Assembly (NCBI RefSeq): GCF_002797915.1
Contig: NZ_PGTY01000001.1
Location: forward strand, 1,054,001 to 1,118,000
Reading direction: 5' to 3'
Length of the DNA: 64,000 nt
Source of the DNA: Yoonia maricola
Lineage (GTDB): Bacteria; Pseudomonadota; Alphaproteobacteria; Rhodobacterales; Rhodobacteraceae
Part shown: piece by piece, positions 46,485-55,932 of the stretch
Layout: each line of letters begins with the position of its first letter
Numbering within the stretch: the first letter of the stretch is position 1
The notes under the pieces: generated by a model
The model's database searches: none
What the model saw: the letters and a program-made list of their open reading frames with translations, nothing else
What the model was told of the DNA's origin: nothing
Translations under genes and position numbers: made by a program

Positions 46485-47644
46485 CCCATCGCCCCCATCA
46501 TCTCGCGTCCGACCAGCATCCGTCTGATCTCCGACGTCCCTGCGCCGATTTCCATCAGCTTGGCATCGCGGAAGATGCGCGCGACTGGCGCGTCGTTCAG
46601 GAACCCGGCACCACCCATCGCCTGCACCGCTTGGTGCGCCTGTTTCATCGCCTCTTCGCTGGCATAAAGACAGCAGGCCGCCGCATCTTGCCGCGTGACC
46701 GTGCCCCGATCGCAGGCCCGCGCGACCTCATACACATAGGCGCGGGCAGAGTTCATTGCCGTGTACATATCCGCCAGCTTACCCTGCATCAGTTGGAAGT
46801 TCCCGATGGGTTCGCCGAACTGTTTGCGGCTGCTGACATAGGGCATCACCTCGTCCAGGCAGGCGGCCATGATACCCAGGCCGATACCGGCCAGTACGAC
46901 CCGTTCATAGTCGAGACCGGACATCAGGACGCGGACGCCTTTGCCTTCTTCGCCCAAGACGTTCTCAAAAGGGACCTGCACGTCATCAAAGATGAGTTCG
47001 GCCGTATTGGAGCCGCGCATGCCCAGCTTGTCGAAATGAGGCGAGGTCGAAAATCCGGTCATTTCCTTTTCGATGAGGAAGGCCGTGATCCCTTTGGAGC
47101 CTGCGTCGGGGTCCGTCTTGGCGTAGACCACCAGCGTGTCGGCGTCCGGCCCGTTGGTGATCCAGTATTTGTTGCCGTTCAGGCGGTAGTGGTCATTGCG
47201 CTTTTCAGCCCGCAAGGACATGGACACTACGTCGGACCCCGCCCCCGCCTCCGACATCGCCAAGGCACCGACGTGTTCACCCGAAATCAGGCGCGGCAGG
47301 TATTTCGCTTTCTGCTCCGCCGTCCCGTTCAGCTTGATCTGATTGACGCACAGGTTGGAATGGGCACCATAGGACAGGCTGACCGAGGCACTCGCCCGCG
47401 CGATTTCCTCAATCGCGACAGTATGCGCGAGATAGGACATGCCCGCCCCGCCATATTCTTCATCGACGGTGACACCCAAGAGCCCCAGCTCACCCATTTC
47501 AGGCCAAAGCGCGGGTGGAAACGCATTCGATTGATCAATCTCTGCCGCTATCGGTTTCACCCGCGTTTGCGCCCAGTCGTGCACCATGTCGCGCAGGGCG
47601 TTCACATCTTCACCCAGATCGAAGGTCATAGAGGCGTGAAACAT
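46481..47644 (-). CDS. ivd: Isovaleryl-CoA dehydrogenase
   Basis: The 387-residue acyl-CoA dehydrogenase has [35 protein letters not shown] and the FAD/ETF region [22 protein letters not shown]. The catalytic Glu in [18 protein letters not shown] is at the position characteristic of isovaleryl-CoA dehydrogenase. It oxidises isovaleryl-CoA to 3-methylcrotonyl-CoA, giving electrons to ETF. It is the first gene of the liu operon, with a predicted promoter and palindromic operator in front of it. Confidence 0.95.
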   Translation of the reverse strand: MFHASMTFDLGEDVNALRDMVHDWAQTRVKPIAAEIDQSNAFPPALWPEMGELGLLGVTVDEEYGGAGMSYLAHTVAIEEIARASASVSLSYGAHSNLCVNQIKLNGTAEQKAKYLPRLISGEHVGALAMSEAGAGSDVVSMSLRAEKRNDHYRLNGNKYWITNGPDADTLVVYAKTDPDAGSKGITAFLIEKEMTGFSTSPHFDKLGMRGSNTAELIFDDVQVPFENVLGEEGKGVRVLMSGLDYERVVLAGIGLGIMAACLDEVMPYVSSRKQFGEPIGNFQLMQGKLADMYTAMNSARAYVYEVARACDRGTVTRQDAAACCLYASEEAMKQAHQAVQAMGGAGFLNDAPVARIFRDAKLMEIGAGTSEIRRMLVGREMMGAMG

Positions 47645-47661
47645 CGGTGGCTCCGGAATTA

Positions 47662-47679
47662 ATTGAACGCTTGTTCAAT
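47662..47679 (-). promoter_or_regulatory. Palindromic operator candidate before ivd
   Basis: ATTGAAC-GCTT-GTTCAAT is a perfect 7-base inverted repeat that covers the end of the -10 box (47678-47683) and the predicted start point. The size and form suit a TetR/AcrR-type repressor. No such regulator gene is in the window. Confidence 0.6.
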
Positions 47680-47707
47680 AATAGGATGCACGGGCGCGCC
47701 CTGTCCA
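47678..47707 (-). promoter_or_regulatory. Predicted promoter of the leucine catabolism operon
   Basis: On the minus strand TGGACA (47707-47702) and TATTAT (47683-47678) are 18 bases apart, upstream of ivd. Both boxes are good matches. CGGAG stands just before the ATG at 47644. Confidence 0.5.
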
Positions 47708-47708
47708 G

Positions 47709-48302
47709 TCATTTCTCTTTGAGCAGATCCAGATCGGCGGGCGCAAAGACGTAGGGCCCCGGTTTCTGGCGACGCAAGGCCCAGAGCCTGCGTAGCTCTT
47801 TGTGCGTTCCGTTAGGCGCGTGTGTAAAGTAAGCGCGTGTATACGCATTGTATTGGTTGTGTGGTTGATTTGGCTGCTTTTTTCCCGCCTTCTTGTCAGC
47901 TTCGATTTTCTGGGCCGCGATGACCGCGTCAGCCAAATTCCGACCTGCGTTGGCCTTCATCCAATCCATGAATGGAAGCGAAAACTTGAATCCCGGAATA
48001 GCGGCTTGCATGAAACGCCGCATGTTCTGGGTGTTTTTATAGCTGTCGGTGATCACCGTTTCAGGGCCAAGCGGCTCTGAGTGCCAGTCAAACTTTGATT
48101 GCACCCGTTTCGTCTTTTTCGCTTCAACGGGCGGTTCGCCGTGGTCAAGGAAATAGGCAATCCGGTCGGCGATCTCGAATTTGCCACCTGCTGTTTTGAT
48201 CCCCTTGCTACGCGCGTAGGTCACAAGCTCGTCTTTGAGGTAATACCACTTTCTAAAGGTGGCGGCATCAGTACAATGAGCAATATCAGGTCTGTCTGTC
48301 AT
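47709..48302 (-). CDS. DUF6434 domain protein with SAP-like N-terminus
   Basis: The 197-residue protein has an N-terminal SAP-like helix pair (LKDELVTYARSKGIKTAGGKFEIADRI), a short basic linker, and the conserved block FDWHSEPLGPETVITDSYKN ... QAAIPGFKFSLPFMDWMKAN that I associate with DUF6434. A Gln/Asn-rich stretch and YTRAYF follow. SAP motifs often bind DNA, but this is untested here. The gene follows the aminotransferase by 37 bases. Confidence 0.75.
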   Translation of the reverse strand: MTDRPDIAHCTDAATFRKWYYLKDELVTYARSKGIKTAGGKFEIADRIAYFLDHGEPPVEAKKTKRVQSKFDWHSEPLGPETVITDSYKNTQNMRRFMQAAIPGFKFSLPFMDWMKANAGRNLADAVIAAQKIEADKKAGKKQPNQPHNQYNAYTRAYFTHAPNGTHKELRRLWALRRQKPGPYVFAPADLDLLKEK

Positions 48303-48339
48303 GGGCTTTAAAGCTAGCGGTCAAAGCCTGCCCGACAAG

Positions 48340-49545
48340 TCATTCAGCCGCGACATCACCTTGATAAACCGCAGAGACTTCTGCACGAATGATGCGGGCG
48401 AGCAGAGCGCAATCCTCAAGGCTGAAGGTCAATGGCAGACGCATGTCCACGACGCCTGCCAATACGCGGTCAGAAGCCGGCATTCGGCTGGAAGGCGCGT
48501 ATTGCCAACTGTCGTAGCGCGAGGTGAAACCTTTGGGTTCAGCACCGCCGAACCACTTGAGCTCAACCCCGCGTGCGGTGCATCGATCCAGGACGGATTG
48601 AACCGTCTCTGGTGACCAATCCAGCAACAGGAACTGAAAGGACGAGGCGACGAATTCTTCCTTCTCAGGGCGCGGGATCAGGCGTAGGCCGGGGGTGTTG
48701 GCCAGACCTTCCTCAAGTACGCGGTAGCGCGCGTTCCAGCGTTTTGCTTGCTCTGCAAGGTTGCGTAGCTGCGGGCGCAGGATTGCTGCACGCAGGTTGT
48801 CCATACGGCCAGAGATGTTTGGTGTTTCGTATTTGATCTTGGCGAAGGTTTCGACCGGTGGTGCGGCACGGTGCTTTTCGAAGAGCATATAGCTGCCAGA
48901 CAGCATGATCGCCCGCGCCATATCTTCGGCATCGTCGCAAATCAAGAAACCACCCTCGCCGGAGTTGATGTGTTTGTAGGTCTGAGTCGAGTAACACCCG
49001 AACCGCCCCCAGCGCCCGCTTGGGACGCCGTTCCAGGCGGCCCCCATCGTATGTGCACAATCCTCGATCAAAGTCACACCTGCCGCGTCACACATCGCCA
49101 TCAGGCGGTCCATATCGCAGATATGGCCGCGCATGTGGCTCAGCAGAAGCACGTTGGATTGGTCCAGTTTGGCGGAAAGATCATCAAGGTCGATGACAAG
49201 GTCTTCGGTCACGCCAACGAAGACTGGCACGCCACCCACCGCTGCAATCGCGCCCGGCACAGGGGCGAGCGTGAAGGCATTGGTCAGCACCTTATCACCA
49301 TGCCGCACACCGGTGGCGCGCAAAGCCGTCGTCATCGCGTAACCGCCAGAGGCGACCGCAAGGCAGTATTTGGACCCTACTGTTTCTGCGAATTCTTCTT
49401 CCAGCAGTGCCACTTCTGCGATTTCATCCCCGCTGGTGTTATAGCGGTGCAGGCGCCCCGATTGCATCACAGCGTTGGCCGCGGCGATCCCTGCTTCGGG
49501 GATGGGTTCTTGTTGGGTGAAGCTGCCGGTAAATATCTCTGTCAT
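48340..49545 (-). CDS. DegT/DnrJ/EryC1/StrS-family aminotransferase
   Basis: The 401-residue PLP enzyme has VASGGYAMTTALRATGV, EDCAHTMGAAW (PLP-binding Asp region) and the catalytic Lys in STQTYKHINSGEGGFL. Family members make amino sugars for cell-surface glycans or antibiotics. No sugar-nucleotide genes are next to it, so the substrate is open. On the minus strand TTGACG and CACAAT (49580-49552) are 17 bases apart immediately upstream, which would give a nearly leaderless mRNA. Confidence 0.87.
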   Translation of the reverse strand: MTEIFTGSFTQQEPIPEAGIAAANAVMQSGRLHRYNTSGDEIAEVALLEEEFAETVGSKYCLAVASGGYAMTTALRATGVRHGDKVLTNAFTLAPVPGAIAAVGGVPVFVGVTEDLVIDLDDLSAKLDQSNVLLLSHMRGHICDMDRLMAMCDAAGVTLIEDCAHTMGAAWNGVPSGRWGRFGCYSTQTYKHINSGEGGFLICDDAEDMARAIMLSGSYMLFEKHRAAPPVETFAKIKYETPNISGRMDNLRAAILRPQLRNLAEQAKRWNARYRVLEEGLANTPGLRLIPRPEKEEFVASSFQFLLLDWSPETVQSVLDRCTARGVELKWFGGAEPKGFTSRYDSWQYAPSSRMPASDRVLAGVVDMRLPLTFSLEDCALLARIIRAEVSAVYQGDVAAE

Positions 49546-49612
49546 AATGTTATTGTGTAAGCGGTTTCAGGCAACGTCAAATGGCCACTTTGGCACAGGC
49601 TTTAAGGCCAAT

Positions 49613-50281
49613 TCAGCCAATCAGGCGGGTCACGACCGCATCAAGGTCTTCATAGCTGTCGATCGTCGCCTCAGGATCAAGGGCGAGCACATCATCGCGC
49701 CCCGGCCCGAATGTGACCAGAACCGATGGTACACCGGCGTTGCGGGATGTATCGCGGTCGGTGGCCGTGTCACCGACCAGGAGCGAGCGCTTGGGATTGC
49801 CACCTGCCCGTCTGACCGCTTCAAAGTGATGTTCGGGGTCCGGCTTGCGGACCGGCAGCGTATCTGCGCCGATGAGCGATGCGAAGGCATCGCGCACGCC
49901 AAGGCTGGTCATGAGTGTTTCTGCAAGGCCTTCGGGCTTATTCGTCGCAATTCCCACGGCATAGTCAGCAGACAGCAAGCGTGCGACCGCATCCATCGCA
50001 CCGGGGTACATGACTGTATGCGTATCGATATCCTCGGCATAGGCAGCTAGCAAAACCGGGTATTGCGCATCCACTTGGGCTTTGCCGAACCCTTCTACCC
50101 GCGAAAAACCTAAGGTCAGCATCGCCCGCCCGCCGCGCAACGCGGTCGCGGCATCCGTCGCCGGATCAAGCAGGTCACCCAACCCCAGCCCCCGAAAACA
50201 GGTGTTCGCCGCTGCGATCAGATCGCCGCTGGTGTCAGCAAGCGTGCCATCAAGATCGAAGATCACAGTGCGTTTGCTCAT
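49613..50281 (-). CDS. gph: HAD hydrolase, phosphoglycolate phosphatase-like
   Basis: The 222-residue HAD protein has motif I FDLDGTLADTSGDLIAAAN, motif II GIATNKPEG and motifs III/IV KPDPEHHFEAV ... LLVGDTATDRDTSRNA. It resembles Gph, which removes phosphate from 2-phosphoglycolate, although related proteins act on other sugar phosphates. It is divergent from glmU, with a long inverted repeat between them. Confidence 0.82.
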   Translation of the reverse strand: MSKRTVIFDLDGTLADTSGDLIAAANTCFRGLGLGDLLDPATDAATALRGGRAMLTLGFSRVEGFGKAQVDAQYPVLLAAYAEDIDTHTVMYPGAMDAVARLLSADYAVGIATNKPEGLAETLMTSLGVRDAFASLIGADTLPVRKPDPEHHFEAVRRAGGNPKRSLLVGDTATDRDTSRNAGVPSVLVTFGPGRDDVLALDPEATIDSYEDLDAVVTRLIG

Positions 50282-50287
50282 GGGGTT

Positions 50288-50366
50288 CCCTTTTGATTAT
50301 CTGTTTCTTCTGTAACGCCATGTAAACTGATGTGAACCCCCATCCCCTTGTGATAATCAAAAAGGG
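50288..50366. repeat. Long-range inverted repeat in the gph/glmU divergent region
   Basis: CCCTTTTGATTATC (50288-50301) and GATAATCAAAAAGGG (50352-50366) are reverse complements except for one extra A, separated by 50 bases. Each arm contains GATAAT reading outward, a good -10 box, and glmU's copy is preceded by TGT as in an extended -10. The arms may be mirrored promoters and initial transcribed regions, or paired operators. Confidence 0.6.
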
Positions 50367-50405
50367 CAGTAGAAGTCGCAGGCAACAACAAGGTTCGAGG
50401 CAGCA

Positions 50406-51749
50406 ATGGCAACCGCACTTATTATTCTGGGCGCAGGCATGGGCACGCGCATGAATTCTGATATGCCCAAGGTGCTGCATGAAATCGCGGGCGCACCTAT
50501 GCTGGTGCATGCGATGAAATCAGGCGCGGCACTTGATCCTGAACGCACTGTCGTGGTGGCGGGGCATGGGTCTGAATTGGTCGAGAAAGCAGCCAAGGCC
50601 TATGACCCCGATGTGACGGTCGCAATCCAGTCCGAACAGTTGGGGACCGGCCACGCCGTGGGACAAGCCCGCGATGCGTTGGCCGGGTTCGATGGTGACG
50701 CGCTTGTGCTTTATGGCGATACGCCGTTTATCCAACCTGAAACGCTGGCAGCCATGACCGCCGCGCGCCTGACCCATGACGTTGTTGTGCTGGGGTTCGA
50801 GGCAGCTGATCCTGGGCGCTATGGGCGGTTGATCATAAAGGATGATCAGCTGGATCGGATTGTGGAATTCAAGGACGCCACAGACAAAGAGCGCGCAGTA
50901 ACACTCTGTAACAGTGGTGTTATTTCAGCGAATTGCGCAACGCTTTTTGATCTGATTGATGCGGTTGGCAATGACAACGCATCAGGTGAATACTACCTTA
51001 CCGACATTATTGGCATCGCCCGCGCCCGCGGGCTTTCAGCCACAGTCGTTCGCTGTGATGAGACCGAAACATTGGGCATCAACTCGCGTGCAGAGCTTAG
51101 CAACGCGGAGGCACTGTTTCAGGCACAAGCCCGCGCTGCGGCGCAAACCGACGGGGTGACACTGACTGCACCTGAAACTGTTTTCTTCGCCTATGACACG
51201 GTGGTCGGACGTGACACGGTGATTGAACCCAATGTCGTTTTTGGCCCCGGTGTGACGGTCGAATCCGGCGCCATGATCCGTGCGTTCAGCCATCTGGAAG
51301 GCTGCCATGTGTCGCGCGATGCCGTCGTCGGCCCCTACGCCCGGCTGCGCCCCGGTGCAGAACTGGCCGAGGGTGTGAAGGTCGGTAATTTTGTTGAAAT
51401 CAAGAATGCGCAAGTGGCTGAAGGGGCCAAGGTCAATCACCTGTCCTATATCGGTGATGCCTCTATCGGTGCGAGCAGCAATATTGGCGCAGGCACGATT
51501 ACTTGCAATTACGATGGTGTGTTCAAGCATAAAACGACGATTGGTGAGGATGTGTTTATCGGCTCCAACACCATGCTTGTGGCGCCGGTAAACGTGGGTG
51601 ATGCAGCGATGACGGGCAGCGGATCGGTTGTGACAAAAGACGTGCCCCCTGGTGATTTGGCCATCGCCCGCGCGAAACAAGAAAACAAGGCAGGCTTTGC
51701 GGTGCGCCTGTTTGAAAAACTGAAAGCCAGAAAAGCAAAAGGGTCTTAA
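50406..51749 (+). CDS. glmU: Bifunctional N-acetylglucosamine-1-phosphate uridyltransferase/glucosamine-1-phosphate acetyltransferase
   Basis: The 447-residue enzyme has LGAGMGTRMNSDMPKVLHEI for the uridyltransferase site and GTGHAVGQA. The left-handed beta-helix acetyltransferase domain (from about 250) contains GPYARLRPGAELAEG, NHLSYIGDASIG and TITCNYDG with the catalytic His/Asn region. It makes UDP-GlcNAc for peptidoglycan and LPS. GAGG stands before the ATG. Confidence 0.97.
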   Translation: MATALIILGAGMGTRMNSDMPKVLHEIAGAPMLVHAMKSGAALDPERTVVVAGHGSELVEKAAKAYDPDVTVAIQSEQLGTGHAVGQARDALAGFDGDALVLYGDTPFIQPETLAAMTAARLTHDVVVLGFEAADPGRYGRLIIKDDQLDRIVEFKDATDKERAVTLCNSGVISANCATLFDLIDAVGNDNASGEYYLTDIIGIARARGLSATVVRCDETETLGINSRAELSNAEALFQAQARAAAQTDGVTLTAPETVFFAYDTVVGRDTVIEPNVVFGPGVTVESGAMIRAFSHLEGCHVSRDAVVGPYARLRPGAELAEGVKVGNFVEIKNAQVAEGAKVNHLSYIGDASIGASSNIGAGTITCNYDGVFKHKTTIGEDVFIGSNTMLVAPVNVGDAAMTGSGSVVTKDVPPGDLAIARAKQENKAGFAVRLFEKLKARKAKGS

Positions 51750-51751
51750 CC

Positions 51752-53575
51752 ATGTGTGGCATTGTTGGTGTATTAGGCGATCACGAGGCGGCACCTTTAT
51801 TGGTCGAGGCCCTGAAACGATTAGAATATCGCGGCTATGACAGCGCCGGGATTGCCACGATCAACGATATGCGGCTGGACCGGCGACGTGCCGTAGGCAA
51901 GCTGGTGAACCTGTCAGACGTTCTGGTGCATGATCCCCTGCCCGGCAAAGCGGGTATTGGCCATACGCGTTGGGCGACGCATGGCGCGCCCAATGCAGGC
52001 AACGCCCACCCGCACCGTGCGGGCAGTGTGGCTGTTGTACATAATGGGATTATCGAAAATTTCCGCGAGTTGCGCGCCTTTCTGGCTGACCAAGGCATTG
52101 GATTTGAAACTGATACGGATACGGAAACCGTGGCATTGTTGGCCAATTACTATCGCGATAAGGGGTTAAGCCCGCGCGATGCTGCAGAGCAGACAATTGC
52201 GCGGCTCGAAGGCGCATATGCCCTGTGTTTCCTCTTTGATGGCGAAGACGATCTGCTGATCGCCGCGCGCAAAGGCCCACCGTTGGCAATTGGATATGGT
52301 GACGGTGAAATGTTCGTGGGCTCAGATGCCATCGCGCTCGCATCAATGACCAACCGGATCAGCTATCTCGAAGAGGGTGATTGGGCGGTGGTTACACGCG
52401 ATGGCGTTGAAATTCGGGATGTGAATGGCGCGATAGCTAACCGTGCTGTTAAGGCGATCCAGATTGACACAACGCGTGTTGATAAGGGCGGGTTCAAGCA
52501 TTTCATGGCCAAGGAAATCGCCGAACAACCTGTCGTGCTGCAAGGCGCGCTGTCGCATTACATCAGTGCAGATGGCACGGCTGTGACAATGCCCGAGCCT
52601 GAGATCGACTTTGCAAAAGTCGAGCGGATGACAATGGTGGCCTGCGGCACCGCGTTCTACGCCTGTCTGGTGGCCAAATATTGGTTCGAACAGATCGCGA
52701 GCGTGCCGGTGGAGGTCGATGTGGCATCCGAGTTCCGCTATCGCGAACCGCCTGTGACGGCCGGAACCGTCGCGCTGTTTGTCAGCCAATCGGGTGAGAC
52801 CGCCGATACGTTGGCCGCACTGCGGTATATGGAGGGCAAGGCAGATAAGATTATGTCGGTCGTCAACGTGCCCGAAAGCTCTATCGCGCGGGAAAGTGAC
52901 CTACCTTTGCCGATCTTGGCTGGAACCGAGATTGGGGTCGCCTCGACCAAAGCATTCACTTGTCAGCTCACGACGTTGGCGATCCTCGCGCTGCGTGCAG
53001 CACAGATGCGTGGCAAGCTGAGCGATGTGGAATTGGCCGAGAAACTGACCGCCTTACGCGCCTTGCCGGGTTTGATGAACCATGCGCTTGGGATTGAGCA
53101 GACCTCGAAAGATATCTCGCGCAAACTGGCGGAGGCGCGGGATATTCTATTCTTGGGGCGTGGTGCAATGTATCCCCTCGCACTTGAGGGTGCATTAAAG
53201 TTAAAGGAAATCAGTTATATACACGCAGAAGCTTATGCATCTGGCGAATTAAAACATGGCCCCATCGCGTTGGTCGATAAACACGTGCCTGTCATCGTCA
53301 TGGCGCCGCGCGATAGCCTCTTCGACAAAACCGTTTCCAACATGCAAGAGGTTATGGCGCGCGGCGGTAAGGTCTTGTTGATCACCGATCAAAAAGGCGC
53401 GGATGAAGCTGGTGAAGGTGTCTGGGACACGATCATCATGCCCGAGATTGATCCCTTCCTTGCGCCGATCCTCTATGCGATCCCCGCACAACTGCTGGCC
53501 TATCATACGGCGGTCGCCAAAGGGACGGATGTGGACCAACCCCGCAACCTCGCAAAATCAGTGACGGTGGAATAA
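51752..53575 (+). CDS. glmS: Glutamine--fructose-6-phosphate aminotransferase
   Basis: A 607-residue enzyme beginning MCGIVGVLGD with the nucleophile Cys2, then YRGYDSAGIA and GHTRWATHGAP in the glutaminase domain. Two SIS domains follow (QSGETADTLAAL, GRGAMYPLALEGALKLKEI) and the C-terminal end is KSVTVE. It makes glucosamine-6-phosphate, the entry to UDP-GlcNAc, directly upstream in metabolism of GlmU. The two genes are 2 bases apart. Confidence 0.97.
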   Translation: MCGIVGVLGDHEAAPLLVEALKRLEYRGYDSAGIATINDMRLDRRRAVGKLVNLSDVLVHDPLPGKAGIGHTRWATHGAPNAGNAHPHRAGSVAVVHNGIIENFRELRAFLADQGIGFETDTDTETVALLANYYRDKGLSPRDAAEQTIARLEGAYALCFLFDGEDDLLIAARKGPPLAIGYGDGEMFVGSDAIALASMTNRISYLEEGDWAVVTRDGVEIRDVNGAIANRAVKAIQIDTTRVDKGGFKHFMAKEIAEQPVVLQGALSHYISADGTAVTMPEPEIDFAKVERMTMVACGTAFYACLVAKYWFEQIASVPVEVDVASEFRYREPPVTAGTVALFVSQSGETADTLAALRYMEGKADKIMSVVNVPESSIARESDLPLPILAGTEIGVASTKAFTCQLTTLAILALRAAQMRGKLSDVELAEKLTALRALPGLMNHALGIEQTSKDISRKLAEARDILFLGRGAMYPLALEGALKLKEISYIHAEAYASGELKHGPIALVDKHVPVIVMAPRDSLFDKTVSNMQEVMARGGKVLLITDQKGADEAGEGVWDTIIMPEIDPFLAPILYAIPAQLLAYHTAVAKGTDVDQPRNLAKSVTVE

Positions 53576-54117
53576 TGGGCAAGCAATTCGATCACCTCGA
53601 CGACGCGCATATGGCATTCATCGCGGCGCAACCGATGTTCTTTACCGGCACGGCGGCGCGCGATGGCAAGGTCAATATCTCGCCCAAAGGCATGGATAGT
53701 CTACGGGTGCTGGACGCCAATACGATCGCCTACGTCAATGTGACAGGCAGCGGGAATGAGACGGCGGGGCACTTGCTGGATCACCCACGTATGACGCTGA
53801 TGTGGTGCAGTTTCGACATCAAACCGCAAATCCTGCGTACCTATGGCACTGCGCGGACCCTGCATCCGCGTGACGCGGCGTGGGATGACATGGCGGCCCA
53901 ACTGCCCGCCCTGCCCGGCGCCCGTCAGATCTATGTGCAAACCATTGACATGGTGCAGACATCCTGTGGATATGCTGTCCCCTTTATGGAGCAGAAGGGC
54001 GACCGTGAGACGCTACTGAAATGGACCGCTGATAAAGGCGAAGACGGTGTCGCGCGCTATTGGGAAGAACGCAACCAGACCACGCTGGATGGCCTGCCCA
54101 CGGATATTCTGCCATGA
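53575..54117 (+). CDS. Pyridoxamine 5'-phosphate oxidase family protein
   Basis: The 180-residue protein has the split-barrel flavin/heme-binding pattern: FIAAQPMFFTGTAARDGKVNIS, TIAYVNVTGSGNETAGHLLD, RMTLMWCSF. It is not the biosynthetic PdxH, whose substrate motifs are absent; related proteins reduce small molecules or bind heme or F420. It overlaps glmS by one base and the next gene by 4 bases. Confidence 0.85.
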   Translation: MGKQFDHLDDAHMAFIAAQPMFFTGTAARDGKVNISPKGMDSLRVLDANTIAYVNVTGSGNETAGHLLDHPRMTLMWCSFDIKPQILRTYGTARTLHPRDAAWDDMAAQLPALPGARQIYVQTIDMVQTSCGYAVPFMEQKGDRETLLKWTADKGEDGVARYWEERNQTTLDGLPTDILP

Positions 54118-54797
54118 CGCCGAAGGCCGCGATTGCCGCCTTGCGCGCTTTGGGTGATCCGGTCAAAGCGGCCGAGATGCACAAGTACCACAAGGTGGAT
54201 CGCCCCTATCTGGGCGTGGCCAACCCTGTGATCGACGAACAGGTCAAATCATGGCGCGCCGAGGTTGATCTTGAGCAGCGGCTGGCGCTTGCCAAGGGCC
54301 TTTGGAAAAGCAACACACATGAAGGGCGCATTGCAGCGGCCAAACTACTTACTCAAGCAAGGATCAGGCCAGATGATGCAGGCGCTTGGGCGTTGATTGT
54401 GTCATGGGTCCCCGAATTCGATGCGTGGGCTGTGGCCGATCATGCGAGTATTGCAGGGCAGAAGCGGCTGGTCGCGGACCCAACCCGCCTTGATCAGGTC
54501 GCACGCTGGACCACGTCAGATCACATGTGGACGCGCCGCGCAGCACTTGTAATGACGCTGCCTTGGACCAAGCAGAACCACCCCAAGCCTGCCGATCTGG
54601 CAATTCGTGACCGGGTGTTGGGATGGGCCGCTGGCTATGTCACCGACCATGACTGGTTTATACAAAAGGCAATCGCATGGTGGCTGCGTGAGCTGTCAAA
54701 GCATGATCCGGAACGGGTGCGCCACTTTCTGGATCGTCATGGTGCCGACATGAAGCCCTTTGCAGTGAAAGAGGCCGGGCGCAAGCTGCCTGAGTAA
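54114..54797 (+). CDS. DNA alkylation repair (AlkD-like) protein
   Basis: From ATG 54114 (overlapping the previous stop by 4 bases, ATGA) the protein is 227 residues of HEAT-like helical repeats: RPYLGVANPVIDEQVKSWR, LWKSNTHEGRIAAAKLL, TSDHMWTRRAALVMTLPW and WFIQKAIAWWLRELSKHDP. AlkD-like glycosylases excise bulky cationic alkyl lesions such as 7-methylguanine. The DNA-facing aromatic and basic residues appear present. Confidence 0.88.
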   Translation: MTPKAAIAALRALGDPVKAAEMHKYHKVDRPYLGVANPVIDEQVKSWRAEVDLEQRLALAKGLWKSNTHEGRIAAAKLLTQARIRPDDAGAWALIVSWVPEFDAWAVADHASIAGQKRLVADPTRLDQVARWTTSDHMWTRRAALVMTLPWTKQNHPKPADLAIRDRVLGWAAGYVTDHDWFIQKAIAWWLRELSKHDPERVRHFLDRHGADMKPFAVKEAGRKLPE

Positions 54798-54820
54798 GGC
54801 GCAGGTCCGGGCTTCGCTGG

Positions 54821-55330
54821 TCATTCAGGGGCTGGCATGGGCGGCTCTGGCAGCCATGTGATCGACATGGGCGCATGAAACGTTGTTATTTTCGTGACAG
54901 TGCCGTCTTTGCCAACTTCTAAATCGATGACGCATAACCGGTACGGATCATCCATCGTATCACCAAATACACCCCCCAGCTCGTCAAGAGTGGCCTCTGT
55001 TGCCACAACATCGCTTGTTGTCATTCCAACAGTGATTCCATCCAAAATGACCCAGTCATCGGTCGTCAGGACAAAGCTGGTGATCATCCGACCATCATGA
55101 ACGACATCGAGCCCCGGTACCTGTATGATACCGCCATTGTCTGGCACCGTCGCAAGCCACCTTTTTGTGGCAGCTGGCAAATCAGCAAGGATGTTCAAAA
55201 GCTGAAACTGCGTCGTGCCATCTGCCGATACAACGCGACAGCCCCTGTCAAAGCTATAGTCTTGGGCCTGCGTCATGGTGCCCGCCGCAAAGAGGAGTAA
55301 TGCGACAATGATGATCCGTGCCTTTTTCAT
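54821..55330 (-). CDS. Exported protein of unknown function
   Basis: The 169-residue protein has a signal peptide (MKKARIIIVALLLFAAGTMTQAQ) and a beta-rich mature domain with two cysteines (RGCRVVSADG and RLCVIDLEV) that may pair. It contains GITVGMTTSDVVATEATLDEL, reminiscent of short calycin-like or periplasmic binding folds. No family is recognised. It converges with the AlkD-like gene. Confidence 0.6.
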   Translation of the reverse strand: MKKARIIIVALLLFAAGTMTQAQDYSFDRGCRVVSADGTTQFQLLNILADLPAATKRWLATVPDNGGIIQVPGLDVVHDGRMITSFVLTTDDWVILDGITVGMTTSDVVATEATLDELGGVFGDTMDDPYRLCVIDLEVGKDGTVTKITTFHAPMSITWLPEPPMPAPE

Positions 55331-55366
55331 GCAGTAATCGCAGTGACGATCTGGACCAGCTGCCGC

Positions 55367-55846
55367 CTAGGCGCCAGTCGCAAAAACCGTCAGTTCCGGC
55401 AATGACGTCAAAGGTGCCTCGATCAGGCGCATCGCGGCAAGGCTGATCTGACTGCCAGAGCCTGCGGCCCCGCCTGAAGGGCGTAGTTCAACATTGATGG
55501 TCTTGCCCTGATAGCTGATCCGACCTGGGGTCAGTGCATCCACCAACGGCGTCTTCAGCCAGATACCCGGCTCTGCTGGTGGTCCCAAGGCGGCAATCGT
55601 GGTGCCTAGGGCCTGATCACCGGCAGGTTCTTCTTCAACCACAGCGGCTGCGCGATCTTCCTCGCTCGTCGTGTCGAATTCGTCAGCAGTCACAGCATTT
55701 GCAGGCGGTGGCGGTGGCGGTGTGGGATCCAGCGTAGGCGTAGGCGCGGTGATGGCAGGGGGTTGCGTGGTCCCGAACAAGCCTTGAAAAGAGGGGGTGG
55801 AACAGCCAGCAACTGCGGCGATGGGCAGGATCAAAATCAGTCTCAT
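55367..55846 (-). CDS. Lipoprotein of unknown function
   Basis: The 159-residue product has a lipoprotein signal with lipobox VAGC, a Pro-rich spacer ([13 protein letters not shown]), a Glu/Ala-rich low-complexity segment, and a C-terminal folded part ([20 protein letters not shown]). The end resembles a conserved Rhodobacteraceae lipoprotein family of unknown function. It is 36 bases downstream of nothing on its strand and divergent from moaA. Confidence 0.62.
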   Translation of the reverse strand: MRLILILPIAAVAGCSTPSFQGLFGTTQPPAITAPTPTLDPTPPPPPPANAVTADEFDTTSEEDRAAAVVEEEPAGDQALGTTIAALGPPAEPGIWLKTPLVDALTPGRISYQGKTINVELRPSGGAAGSGSQISLAAMRLIEAPLTSLPELTVFATGA

Positions 55847-55932
55847 ATCGCGACATTATGCTGCGAATGGCCTGCGTGCAACGGCGCGCTTGGCGCTTGC
55901 GCAGGGGTACGCTCAAGCATAGGTTAACGGGT

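Noticed and set aside
46445-47662. 405-codon plus-strand ORF
   Set aside because: It is the antisense shadow of ivd, whose product has clear acyl-CoA dehydrogenase motifs. The shadow reads as His/Arg-rich sequence without domains.
50250-50510. 86-codon minus-strand ORF across the gph/glmU gap
   Set aside because: It runs antisense into glmU and its middle is the non-coding inverted repeat; it has no domain and implausible composition.
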